From Marsupella aquatica (lineage: Eukaryota > Marchantiophyta): a DNA stretch of 64,000 bases. Position numbers and translations under genes: made by a program. Under the pieces are notes generated by a model. The model was not told the origin of the DNA and ran no database searches. It saw only the letters and a list, made by a program, of their open reading frames with translations. Position 1 is the first letter of the stretch. Each line of letters starts with the position of its first letter. Below, in pieces: positions 14,072 through 25,100 of this stretch. The stretch lies in assembly GCA_973895155.1 (NCBI GenBank), contig OZ316898.1, positions 1,426,001-1,490,000 of the forward strand, in the 5' to 3' direction.

Positions 14072-14584
14072 ATGAAAGATTCACTAATTTTAAAGAGCCA
14101 ATTGGGAATTGATACAGATTGTTTTTCCATTTCCATAGAGGGTTGGCCAATTGAAGATTCCTTTGACAATTATTTGCCTAACTCTGACAGCGAAGATCTA
14201 ACCATACAAGATCTGAGGGTGAATATAAAACCTTACAATCATGCCTTAAGTATGTACATCCCTGCAAGCATGATCATGGAGCAAAGATTCACCGTTTGTG
14301 AGGCTGACATAAAACACAAAAAATTTGTATTGGATCAGTTTGTTTTTTGGGAGGGACCAGTGTTGTCTGTAAAGCAAAGGAATTTAATTAATTTAAGGCC
14401 CCATTTGCAAACGAAAGAATCTTTTGAAAGCCACTGTAGAATCCATCCACCACGACGTGATTTAATCCATCATAGTTCGATAGTGTCCGGATACCTTGGG
14501 ATGACTTTTAGACAGAACTCTACAGCCTATGGAACAAATTGGGATTGGTGCTTCACCACTACTTGCCCGGATACCCGTGCATAA
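14072..14584 (+). CDS. orphan ORF, about 170 aa, uncertain
   Basis: An open frame begins with ATG (MKDSLILKSQLGIDTDCF) and ends at TAA at 14584. It has an acidic N-terminal third (PNSDSEDLTIQDL) and no signal peptide or membrane segment. I recognise no family. The length is above what this AT-rich sequence would usually give by chance, and there are no in-frame introns to test. It may be a decayed or lineage-specific gene, a transposon remnant, or chance. Confidence 0.25.
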   Translation: MKDSLILKSQLGIDTDCFSISIEGWPIEDSFDNYLPNSDSEDLTIQDLRVNIKPYNHALSMYIPASMIMEQRFTVCEADIKHKKFVLDQFVFWEGPVLSVKQRNLINLRPHLQTKESFESHCRIHPPRRDLIHHSSIVSGYLGMTFRQNSTAYGTNWDWCFTTTCPDTRA

Positions 14585-16284
14585 TTACAAAGGAGGGGTT
14601 CCCTGTACCCAGGTAAGTCCCGACTTACAAGCATACGGTAATAGTCATTAGGTTCATGGTTTAAATAATTGATTAAAAACATTTGGACGTATCAACTGGG
14701 AAAAATTTGACAATCCAGACGTATCAACTGGGAAAAATCTTCTGTCCATTCCATGAAATTGGGAAGAAGTTATAATTCAAAGGTGTCGGCTGGGGAAAAT
14801 TATGAGGGGCAAAATGCTTTGGACATCTTTTGTTTGGCTAGAAATAGGCGCAAATCTATGTTTTTACTGTGTCTTAGAAAAATACCAGAAATGATTTCAA
14901 AATAATATTTTGGCTGGGAAAATTTCTACCCCACAATTGTGGCAGGCAGAAACAACATTTAATTAACTTTTTGCGGTTAAGAACCACTGACCGGCAGTGT
15001 AAATGTCAACATTGTCTGCTTCAAACTAAATTACCACCTATGGCTTACTCTACCAAGCAGGTCTCAAATGGTGGACTTCGGTTGCAAACTCTACTATAGA
15101 TGGCACAACATTAGCTCAAAGTTTTGCACCAACTGAAAAAACAAAATATTTAAGCTTCCAGTGAGGTGTGATGCAGGGCTCGTACCCTCACATGCTAGCT
15201 ATAACAAACAAAACCAAGTTTTAGAAAATCTGGCTGCAAGTTGTCTAAGGCCCTACCCAATTTCCCAGGAGGGCATCTCAAAGATAACAGCTCTTGGGCT
15301 TATATTTTGGGGAATGCACTCTGGAAGGGCCTTATTCTACTTTTAATGCTCTGGTTTTACAAGCAATACTTAGACAATAATGCAATACAGCAGGCACCTA
15401 GAACTAGGAGGTCATGCCCAATGCCTAAGTATTAAGCTTCTTTGCCAATAGAAGGTTACTCACCTCATTGAGCAAGATGTCTCATTTTGATCTTTGGCCC
15501 AAATTGTGGCACACGGTACACAAATGTGGTCCCTTGGTGTGATCCAATTCTTCCTCAATCCACACAATCATTGAACTCACAAATCCGCTTGGAGATACAG
15601 AATGGTATTCCAAAGCGTATAGTGTGAGTTCAATCACAGAACTGAAGGTGACACACGGTATACTTGTAGAGGTATTGTATTTCTCACAACACCCTAATTT
15701 TCTGTTGGTTTGAGTTCAATAATGCCACTATACGAAAACCATGGCATTCTAGTAAGTGGTTTAAAAAACTGCAGCATTTTGAGCATTCTTCAAAATGTGG
15801 CAACAAGGAGAACCCAACTCTAGATTTCCGGCTCTACAACAAGTAGAAGGTCCCACTTTTCTTGATACTTACATCACGCCCCACCTTAAACTAGAGAATT
15901 CTATCCATATTCTTCAGCATATGGCAACATTGTAAGAGATGTAGGTTGGGTGACTTGCCATGTACTGAATGGATAAGAGTTTACTACTGACGGTAATTAT
16001 TGAACAGATAAGATAAGCATAAGCATATAATTTTTCGAGTTTGAGGAGGGAAATCGAAGTATCAAGAAAAGTGGGACCTTTACCAGTTGGCTGCCGCAAG
16101 TCTAGGGTAGTATGGGTGGGTTTCTCTTTCATTCCCAAAACACAAGAAAAGTAGTTCATCTCATTGACTTTCATTCGTGTGGCTTCTTTCTTTTCTTTCA
16201 TCAATTGTCTTTATGCTCTACACAACACCCCTAAACTAAGCTTGAACCTTTTGCATGGTAATCCAATACTGATCCTTTTGGATA

Positions 16285-16360
16285 TAGTAGGGCGTCTCAA
16301 AGTAGGGGACGGCCAAAAAGTTACGGGAACTGTCTGGGTCCCGTAACTCAAGTTACGGGA
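16285..16360. repeat. left TIR, target duplication and subterminal hairpin
   Basis: TAGTA at 16285-16289 is the target duplication and GGGCGTCTCA starts at 16290. A hairpin follows: GTTACGGGA at 16320 pairs with TCCCGTAAC ending at 16347. A further GTTACGGGA begins at 16351. These GTTACGGG motifs are mirrored at the other end and are candidate binding sites for the Myb-like protein or transposase (inference). Confidence 0.85.
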
Positions 16361-16734
16361 CAAAATAAAGGCCACAACTTGCGATGGGGTTTCAGCTTTG
16401 ACCCGAACCGTTAGGCATGACTTACGGGTTACAGCCCGCTCAAAGTTGAGCGCCCATTCTTTCCCTCGCCCATCACAGATCGTCAGGGGCCTCGTGGAGA
16501 TGCCACATCAACTACATGTTTAGAGCGTATGCCTTGAATCCATCCGATGCTCACTACTCCTCATCCAGAACAGTAAGGAGTTCAAATCAAAATTTGAAAG
16601 GATTCAAACTCCTGCGTCGTTTATAATTCATGAAACCTGAAATTTAGCACTTCTCAGTTGAAGAAATTTATGTCTTCATCGTTGCGCATCCAAGATAAGC
16701 AGAGCACACATTCAATTTGGAATTCATATTGACA

Positions 16735-18289
16735 ATGAGGACTTCAGACAGCCATGTTGCTCCAACATATAAGAGCGTAAACGACGACTGTGTTCTCCCA
16801 CAATCTCACAACTCTTCGAAGGCATTGGCAATCTCACTTGAAATTTTTTATGATTATCAGTCTGAGTTTCCAAGTGCTGAAGTGAATTTGCCAAGGCCCG
16901 ATCAATTGCAGCAAGCTAACATGGCTAATTCAGGAAGTGCAGGATTTGTTAGGGGCAGAGGAAGTTTCAATCCTCCACGACCTGTACCAAGCGGAGGGAA
17001 GGAGACAGCTGACAAGTTCCGTTTGAAAGATCAAGACTATGAGTTGATTGTTAGCTATTTGGAAGTGCCAGAAAATTTCAACGCCATTCATGGTGCAGGG
17101 AAGAAGACGAGGGTGGGTGGCAAGTACCAGAGCAAAGCTACTGTCTTCCGCCAGATGTTGGCTGCACTGCAGCACCATGGATTTCCCAAAGAAATCAGCG
17201 CCCCAAATTTGACTAAACGATTTCAGCGTTTTGTCAAGCGTTACAAAGATGCTAGGGATGTTAAGTACCAGTCTGGTGGAGGTCTCACCGATGACGATTT
17301 GAGAATCGGTTTGACATTGGAGGACAAGCTGAATCGGCTATGCCCATACTTTGAACGAATGCATACGATCTACGGAGAGAGACCCAATGTTGCCCCAAAA
17401 GTCCTTGGAGATGTTGGAGTCGAAGATAGTGACCTTGTCATGCTTGAAGAGTCGGGAGACACCGAGCAATACTTGCAGTTTGGTGAGGAAAACCACTATC
17501 CGAATGTCATCCCACAACATTCCCCAACTATTATCCTCGAAGGTATTTAACTCGATCTTTAGCTTGAACCTGTCATGTTGGGTGCAAGGCTATGATGTCA
17601 TAAGCTTTGTTTGCAACGAGTAGAGACGAATAGTAACCAGATTATTCTCTGATTTTGTTCATGCAGATACACCAGCGCACTCCGAAGCTGAATCTCTCCA
17701 TACGACTCCCCTGGAGGCACCCACGCCCGACACCCTGAACAAGCCACCGTCCACAGACAACTTTTGGCAACAAATGGAGAACATTGCTGCGCATAACATC
17801 CACATCCTTTCTGATTCATGTCAGTGTCACCAGTGCAAGACCTACGTGAGGCCTGAGACTGGAGATAGTCGACACCTCCCCACTGGTAGTGCAACTGGAG
17901 CCTACACCCCCTTGCAGCCTCGCAAGGACAATGTGCAACCCACCCCACCGAGACCACCACCACCTAGGGCGTCAAAATCAGGATCGCAAGCAGCAAAAGA
18001 TGGGCAGCAAAATAGGAAGCCATCTTTCTCAGCTATTTATGCTGACAGGATAAATCAGAAAGCTGATTATCGAAAGGAGCTAATTCAGTCAAGGGACAAG
18101 TGGAAAATGCACGGCCTTGAAGAGCGTCGTGCTGCTAGATTGGAGGCTCGTCAGGAAGCTCTGGTGAAGCACCGCCTGGACCGAAAGCATCAACTTGCTT
18201 TAGAGGAACTTGCTCATCAGAATTCGCTCAAGAAAGTGAAAGCTGAGCAAGAGCATGCAAAGGAGATGCTAAGAGCTACTCAGCGATAG
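16735..18289 (+). CDS. Harbinger Myb/SANT-like DNA-binding protein
   Basis: Two exons, 16735-17542 and 17667-18289, with a GT..AG intron of 124 bases and matching phase, giving 476 residues. In Harbinger elements this second protein binds the transposon ends and brings the transposase to the nucleus. Roughly residues 95-215 form a Myb/SANT-like trihelix-type domain (DKFRLKDQDYELIVSYL.., KRFQRFVKRYKDARDVKYQ). The middle is Pro/Ser/Thr-rich with a small Cys cluster (CQCHQCKTY). The C-terminal 80 residues are a strongly basic/acidic helix with repeated RR, RLEARQEAL and HQLALEELAHQ, probably a coiled coil. The ATG at 16735 is the first in frame; one at 16921 (MANSGSAG) is an alternative start. 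No break is seen, so this partner protein could still be made. Confidence 0.8.
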
Positions 18290-19040
18290 GCTTTGCTCAC
18301 TACTCTTATTGGCAGCTCCAAGACCCCAGAGGAGCTCAAGACATTGCTGCCCATTGTTGACGTAGAGTACAAGTAGTAGATTTCAGATAGCAAAGATTTG
18401 TTCTGAGATTGTTACCTATCTGGTTCCTATCAATATGTAACATTGGCCATTACTGAAATACAAGTAAATTATGTCGAACTCAGAGTCAATCAAACTTCCA
18501 CATTTAATCCTACTTATTGTATGCTGCAAGAACTCTTTCACACATTTCAGTGTATAGAATTACATGGCGTTTATGAACTTTCCTTAAGTCCACAAGTTGA
18601 TGAACACATTTGAAGTCCACCGAAATAAATTTAGATCCAAAATCCGGGCCAAAATCACTACAGACTCAAATGGCGCCTTCGCACTTCTACTTGCAACAAT
18701 GCAGTTGAACACTCTATGCCTAAAGCCGTATGACGTACTGCAAATCCTCAAATTCAGTTTATTGCTCTTTGGCTCCGAGTTCACGTTGGTGCTAGAACAA
18801 AGTTGAACCCTACCATGTTGTACTGAGGGTTGTAGCAATCGACAATTACCAAACGACAACAAAGTCTTTGGAAACCAACACTCAAAAAATGTGAGTGCTT
18901 CAAATTAATGATTAATGTTTATGGGTCTCCCCAATTACAAATAGAACAGTCATCAAAGATGACGTTTTGACTGTACCTTGTCATTGGCTATGCACTAAAC
19001 TAACCATATGAAGCGTGACTACTTCCATGCTATGGTGGAC

Positions 19041-20527
19041 TTAGCTTGTACGCACATTCAAACAACCACCCGGTTGCTTATGAAATCTCATGGCATATTC
19101 CATGACATGGTTTTGCAACATCAACCAAGATGCTTGACGATTCCTTCTTGGATTTGTTGGCAAGTTACGATGCTCCTCCTGTTCCGCATCACTGTCTGAG
19201 TCATGGTCCAGAAGGATTTCTGAATCCTCTTCAGTCCACAAGTCATTACGTCCAATGACGTAATTGTGCAATCTTGCACACATGATAATCCATCTAATTA
19301 TCCACTCAATCTCCTTCTTAGACCTCAATTGGGTACGCATCTCTCTCAGGGAATGCCACCTTGACTTCAAAACACCAATGCAATGCTCATTAGTTACCCT
19401 ACACTTTGCGATACACATGTTGAAGTCCTCCCGCTCCTGGCTTGTGTCAGCCCTCTTGTATGCAGACACCATGTGATCCATGGGCTCATATCCACTGTCA
19501 CCCAACAAATACTGCCCACGACTAAACAAATGGCCGTCATTTTGGTTTCGGCATAGTGATGATCTCTTGTAACAGGTGAGATCAGAGACAGACCCTGGCA
19601 ATCCTGGAAAACACCAAACCAAAAGTCTGTGAATATAATAATTGGAATATGTAGGATCAAAGATATAAATAGATATAACAGTGCCATTCAAGAAAAATGG
19701 ATTTATGGAGTCAGTTCATACCAGTGAATAAGTACAGGATTTTTCGCTTGTAGTCACACACGACCTGGGCATTGATTGAATATCTACACTTTCTATCAAA
19801 ATAACACTCCCCAGATTGTGCTGGGCGCTGAGAGAGAGGAATCAAAGTGCCATCAATAAGCCCTACACATCCTGGAAAACCTTTCTTGGAAAACTCATGA
19901 GCAATTACTCTGCGCTCAGCCATTTCTGGCCATTTCAAGTAACCCTTCAATGCATCCTCCAGGGCTCGAATTGCATAGTGAGCCATTAGTTACGCCCCAG
20001 GTTGGAATTAAACGATTCAGGCAGGATCCATTGCCTTCGTGGCCCAAACGATCCAAGGTAACAGCAAGTTGGCACTCTATAGGAGCCTGTTCGTTCTGTG
20101 AGTTGCTATAGAAAACAGGGTGTTGGTCAATTTGGTGAACCAATGCAAAGAAAGAAGCTTTGTCCATCCGAGTCATCTGCCGAAAAATCAGAGGAGGGAG
20201 CTTGTCAAAATACTGTAAAGCAAACTCTCTTGATTTACTTGTTATTGTCTTGTCAGCAAAAAACCTGGTGCTCTCCATCATGGCATATAACTCCATCAGC
20301 CCATGTGGAGCACCCTCCAATTCAAGTATGTCAGTCTCATCTTCTGAATCGTCTGATGAGTACAAATCATCCTCCGAATCAGAATTACACAGTGTCAGGT
20401 CGTCCAACGACTCCACTTCGCTACCTGATGTGTCAAGGCCATCATCCAAACTTTCTAGAAGGATGTTCAACACCAGCTTATCCCGCACAACCTGCAATTC
20501 CTTTTGACGGTATGATAGTCGAGGCAT
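19041..20527 (-). CDS. Harbinger DDE transposase, apparently frameshifted
   Basis: This is the nuclease that cuts and joins the element ends. The ATG at 20527 begins MPRLSYRQKELQ, followed by an Asp/Ser-rich acidic stretch and the usual helical N-domain (IFRQMTRMDKASFFALV, QLAVTLDRLGHEGNG). The catalytic triad is visible: D in VGLIDGTLIPL, D in LLGDSGYEPMDH and E in RVTNEHCIGVLKSRW. A GT..AG intron at 19604-19721 joins exons in phase. Near 19980-20000 the frame changes between the N-domain and the catalytic domain: the first frame reads on into non-homologous residues, and the second has a TAA just upstream of MAHYAIRALEDAL. A one- or two-base indel or a sequencing error is likely, as no GT..AG intron fits. 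The C-terminus is acidic (HDSDSDAEQEE). The copy is probably inactive unless the shift is an error. Confidence 0.82.
19604..19721 (-). other. 118-bp GT..AG intron in Harbinger transposase
   Basis: On the minus strand the donor is ACTG|GTATGA and the acceptor TTTTCCAG|GATTGCC. Splicing joins ..YLFTG to LPGSVSD.., restoring the motif that normally follows the first catalytic aspartate in Harbinger transposases. Confidence 0.85.
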
Positions 20528-20844
20528 GTCGTCCCTGCACTGAGTTATTGGAATGACAGGTTCTGTGATGAACACTAGAGAAAGGTCAGATGATGTTAGA
20601 GGAATTCATAACAATGCTACAAAATTGAACTTCCCATGATAATTGAAATTCAAAAGCCTTTTGAAGCAAATACGTTCACATGGGAGGAAGTCGTCACAAA
20701 CTTTATACAACTTTGTTGTTGCCAATTAAAAAAAACCTGGCAACAACTATTTATTACATAAGACATCATTGACGAGATTGCCTGTGGTATGGACACTTGG
20801 TTTAGCCACGCACAAGTATAAAAAATGAACACATACAAGTTCGC

Positions 20845-21633
20845 CTACTCATCCAGATCAGAGTACTTTAAAGCCCTAACCAGGTCCTCTATAGCTTCCT
20901 TCACAGGTTTTCCAACTTTTTTCTTGGACTGGTTTGATGTGCTGCCATGGCTTTTTCCTGGTGAATGGGGAGTCAGCCGTTCACTGTGCTTCAAACTACA
21001 CTGTGGAGACCTGAAGCATGTTTCAAGGGCAGGGGGAATATGCACTGAAGGACGTTCATCAAAGAATGTAAAATGCTGAACTTTGATTTGAAATTCTGAA
21101 ACAGAAAGCCAAATCTTCACTCTTGGTGAATCCTGGGTAATGGAATGCAAGTACTCGGTTTGAGCTTGCTCATTGCATGCAAAGAAATCATTTGCAGTGC
21201 AGTCTAGGAGAATCTCTCCAGCAGCCCAAAGTTGGGCAGTGATGGGTCGTGCCTCCCCATGGATTGCATCAACAAGTCGAATGCCAAATCTGAAGGCATA
21301 CGTCCCTGGGAGGTTGTGATCACACTTAGGTCCAAATTTAAGAGATTTGGCACACAAGCGTCCAGTTTCGAATCTATGAGGGCATGCAGAGTACAGAAAT
21401 CTTCGAGGATATGGATTAGGAGCTACATAGTTCACAATCCAAGCTAGAGAAGGAGCAAATACAACACTTGCTCCAGCAGCCCTTCTTTCCTCCACAATGC
21501 CAAGTGAGGTCCATGAAACTATTTTCAACTTCTGCAATCCATTGCCAGAGTACTCAGTTGACGGAGTCGCAACAATCACATATTCATTGCACGGTACAAC
21601 AATTGCAGATGAGAGACCTTCAGATGTGTCACT
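20845..21633 (-). CDS. third Harbinger ORF, RPA C-terminal OB-fold-like
   Basis: The open frame starts after a TGA at 21634-21636 and ends at 20845, about 262 codons. It has no internal ATG, so it is probably the last exon of a spliced gene. A likely upstream coding stretch (VTVDVREGDVVKVAV..) is open at about 21773-21893 on the same strand. The centre reads FLYSACPH..RLCAKSL..GPKCDH and then YAFRFGIRLVDAIHG, ITAQLWAAGEILLDC and RVKIWLSVSEF. This order, a Cys-pair zinc ribbon inside an OB fold followed by a LW..A..IL helix, matches the large-subunit C-terminal domain of replication protein A (Rep_fac-A_C). The tail is Lys/Ser-rich and probably disordered. A single-strand-DNA-binding role in transposition is inference. 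The domain call is from pattern only and needs a profile search. Confidence 0.5.
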   Translation of the reverse strand, partial: SDTSEGLSSAIVVPCNEYVIVATPSTEYSGNGLQKLKIVSWTSLGIVEERRAAGASVVFAPSLAWIVNYVAPNPYPRRFLYSACPHRFETGRLCAKSLKFGPKCDHNLPGTYAFRFGIRLVDAIHGEARPITAQLWAAGEILLDCTANDFFACNEQAQTEYLHSITQDSPRVKIWLSVSEFQIKVQHFTFFDERPSVHIPPALETCFRSPQCSLKHSERLTPHSPGKSHGSTSNQSKKKVGKPVKEAIEDLVRALKYSDLDE

Positions 21634-22059
21634 TCACCTTGGAAATCTTGAGAGCTGGCTTGTCAGCCGCCGTCGGTGGAGCTCGACCTTGGCTACGCTC
21701 AATCTTGGCTACGGTCGATAAATCAAAATCTTGGAGTCGCCCGATGTTGGCTATGCTCGATCGAAATTCTTGGCTATGCTCGATCAAAAATCATGAGATC
21801 GCCCTCTTGGTCATCAAGAAACCGCTGCACAATGCTCTGGCGAAATGTTACAGCAACTTTCACGACATCGCCCTCTCGGACATCGACAGTCACTCACAAT
21901 GCAGTTGGGAAGAATGCAGATACACCTAAGAAGTAAGAGTGCGCATTGGCACCACACTCAAAAGTCACGTACGTACGTCCAAAATGGTGCACAGTGTTCG
22001 CGCCAGTGAGGGCATGCCCGTTACCTACAGCACACGGGGTATGGGCAGTGGTCACGGCG

Positions 22060-22172
22060 TCAAATTACGGGAGCCTGTTTTGGGCTCCCGTAAGGGTTAC
22101 GGGAATGTCCGTAACTTTTTAGTTACGGAAGTGTGTTAACGGGCCAAACCTCAGCTCTGAGACGCCCTAGTA
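22060..22172. repeat. right TIR, target duplication and subterminal hairpins
   Basis: TTACGGGAGCC at 22065 pairs with GGCTCCCGTAA ending at 22093. A second hairpin, GTTACGGGAATGTCCGTAAC, lies at 22096-22115, followed by GTTACGGA at about 22122. TGAGACGCCC ends at 22167 and TAGTA follows at 22168-22172. The arrangement mirrors the left end. Confidence 0.85.
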
Positions 22173-25100
22173 GAGACTTAATGCACATCCTGGATAAGGT
22201 TTATGTCTTGGCATGAGCTACAGTAGTTCCAGATGTCTTGTTGGAACATTTCTTCAAGTTTAATTGAATTTTTTTGGCACATGCAACCCCTTGACACTAG
22301 GCAAATGAAAAGGTCGTAACTTATCCTATTTATTCAAAGTGTCTATAATGTTACACCTTTGAATTATCCTGACAACTGCTGATGGTAATCTAACATCAAC
22401 TATTTTGGATAGGGTTAATGTTTGGGCATAAAGTAGTTGAAATATCTTGCCGGAACCTTACTTCTAGTCCAAGTTAGAATGTTTCAGGCACATAGCACAT
22501 CACCTTCACAAGGTTCCAGCAAAATGGCCTCGATCCTAACTTATTTTGTTTTTATTGAAAACATGCTTTGCTGACAAGTGAAAGGCTATAACAGAAATGA
22601 ACCGGAACTACAGATGGTCCGTTACGGCTGAGGGGCCCTCCTACTTCAAGACTCATCCTGAGAGAGGAGAGGGTGGGGCAATCTATCTTAAATCTAAAAC
22701 GCTATTGTACTATGAAACCCACTCATACCTGGCCATTTGTGAGGTACATTGCTCTGCTAACGTTAAGTTTAATTTTGGGATTCTGATTGTTATTTTGTCT
22801 GCTAGTGTTCAATATTCCTTTCCTAGTGCTTTCCTTTTGATCACCCTGTCGGGCTCCCTTCTTCTTCGTAGCTTCATATAGATATACCTCACTTGTCCCT
22901 TCCATATAAGCCTTTGTTTACTGTCTCCATCACATATTCTTTCTTGACTATGCAACCTCCATCCTTAGTTATCATCAAAGTTCACCAATTGGCTTGCAAC
23001 TTCAACCTCCACGACAGAGAGAAGAGATATAATTGCAAAGAGTCCAACAGACAATGGGCAACAGCATTCAAGAGCCATGGCAACTTCTGGTTTTGCACAA
23101 GAAAAATAATTACTAGAGTCTCAGATCCGAATGACCAAATTTAAGACAGCTTTTATAGGACAAAGATGTTGATGCGGATGTCAAGAATAAACAAAGCATC
23201 TTCATGTGAAAACTGATTATCAATGTATATACATTCTTAAGGAAAAAGTCTGGAGTTAACTTTTCTGGCCTTGTGCGATAAATTGGATTGTGCACACCAT
23301 AAACCCTTCATGACAACTTGGTTCAAAGCACAACAAAATGAAAAAAAATAATGTTTCATGCTGATGTTTTGCAAAGATGAAAGCCGTTACAGTATTTAAA
23401 AAGGAAATATCTTCCTTGTTAATTAAAATAGGGAGGTGTGCATTGTAGTCTTGGGCACCATTAGGAAAGTGCCCCTCTTATCCACTGACATGCAGATTGA
23501 AGTGAGAGATTTGGTGTGATCAGCTTTGCTTGAGCCACTTGGCTGATCCAAACATGGATGGAACAGGAAGGGGTGCCTTGCCTCAAGACAAGAGGACAAA
23601 CAGTCATGTAAAGAGTACATCATTCTTGTGTGGCACTACAGTGTAGTTGAGGGCTTATCCACAATGCCTTCAGATGCTGAGAAAATGGAGGGCTTATCCA
23701 CTAGGCCTTCAGATGATGAGAAAAGGGATGAAAACAAGGTGAGATATAGATGGTATTGTCATTTAATGAAACATCACACCTGTTACTCCAGAGAGCTCCC
23801 ATAAGGTAGCCCCTCAAGCAACCTACCAACATTGGACGTGTCTGAACTGAGAGGGCAATTGATCAACAATAGCAGCATGAGTGATGTTGAATGACCATGC
23901 CATGCGATAAGAGTGTCAGAAGGCTGAAGAGCTGCTTTGCCAACATCTACAGTAGCTCACCAAAGAGGAGCAGCCACAAAGCAGGAATAAAAAAGATGGA
24001 GGTTGGTTGCATATCTGTATCAAGAGCAGGCCCTACACCAAGTACAAACATTGTTGGCAGGGCAGGAATTTGTGGCATTACATTGAAAAGGGAATCTGCC
24101 AAAGAAGACTGCATTCCATGTCAAACACAGTTTTATACAACTAGCCTGAGTGCATCTCCTTGGGAATGTAAATACAGGTGAGTATAGTCAAGCTCACTAT
24201 GCCGTTTTCATAGACCACATTGCCCCCAATCCCAGTATTCCACTTGCACCCCCAACTTCAGTTATGTCCCAAGTAGCAGTCAAGAGGTTTACTCTAGACC
24301 ACAGGTTTTGAAGGGTACCTTTCAATCACAAATGAGTGGTTAGATTTAGAGTTTGGGACAAAGAAAACACAGAAGGCCTCCGATGTCAACCAATGCCAAA
24401 ACTTATAGAGATTACAGAAATGCCCATGCAAACTTTTCTTTTTCACACCATGATGGAGGGTTTGAAAAGGAGTCTTTTCTAGTGTCCCATTCAGTTACAG
24501 CGCAGGATACAAACACGTCAAACTTTCAGTGTTCACATGGGCTCAGCTGCCAGCATAATGATTTCCTTCGCTACCAAGTTTGGCCTTAATAAAATAACGT
24601 AAAGTTTGCTCAATTGAGATGCTGCTTCGACCTGAAACTTCGCAAAAGATGACATCTGGGTATAGTCTTCCAGCTCGCCAACTTCAGCAGCAGGCACATG
24701 GCAGTTCAGCAGGACGCTAGAGTGGTCTTGTTGCTTTATTAAATCATTCATTCCCAATTAAGGCTTGCCAGGTCTATATATTTTGGGATTTTATATTGTC
24801 AAATTAATTTTGCGTTGATGAGACAAAGAAACTCTCTGCATAGTTGCATGCAGAGTATCGCCATTCTTGGCAAAATTGGCCAAGATTTATTGTCTCGGAT
24901 TACCAAGTTTCCCACTAGCACTAGACCCCATTTGCCAGAATCTGATTATACTTAAATCTAAAATGATTGAACTGTCATAAGTTAATCTAGGAAAATTAGA
25001 TAAAGTCTATTCTCAACATCTTATCATTCACAAGTGCCCTTGGCCAAGACAAGCCTTAAAATTTACGCTGTTTGCCAAGTCTAGGTTTTTTGTTGTCAAA

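Larger units (their letters stand above)
9861..16284. other. intergenic, nothing firm except one orphan frame
   Basis: About 6.4 kb between the 972-residue gene and the Harbinger element. The first few hundred bases should hold the promoter and 5'UTR of the minus-strand gene; I can name no core element with confidence. A short tandem duplication lies at 13421-13498 and an orphan frame at 14072-14584 is listed separately. The remaining frames are short and show no known domain. Confidence 0.45.
16290..22167. mobile_element. PIF/Harbinger-type DNA transposon, about 5.9 kb
   Basis: The ends are inverted repeats: GGGCGTCTCA at 16290-16299 and its complement TGAGACGCCC at 22158-22167. Similarity continues imperfectly inward to about GGCC. 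Both sides are flanked by TAGTA (16285-16289 and 22168-22172), the target-site duplication. Between them lie a Myb/SANT-like gene on the plus strand and a Harbinger DDE transposase on the minus strand, the standard two-gene set. A third minus-strand frame resembles an RPA OB fold. Hairpin-forming GTTACGGG motifs crowd both subterminal regions. The element looks structurally complete, but the transposase carries a frameshift. A 5-base duplication is unusual, since Harbinger elements usually give a 3-base TWA; an AGT reading with one more base in each repeat is also possible. Confidence 0.9.

Noticed and set aside
21468-21929. Plus-strand 153-codon frame overlapping the RPA-like ORF
   Set aside because: Cys/Trp/Ser-rich translation of local CTTGGCTATGCTCGATC repeats; the opposite strand has the conserved pattern.
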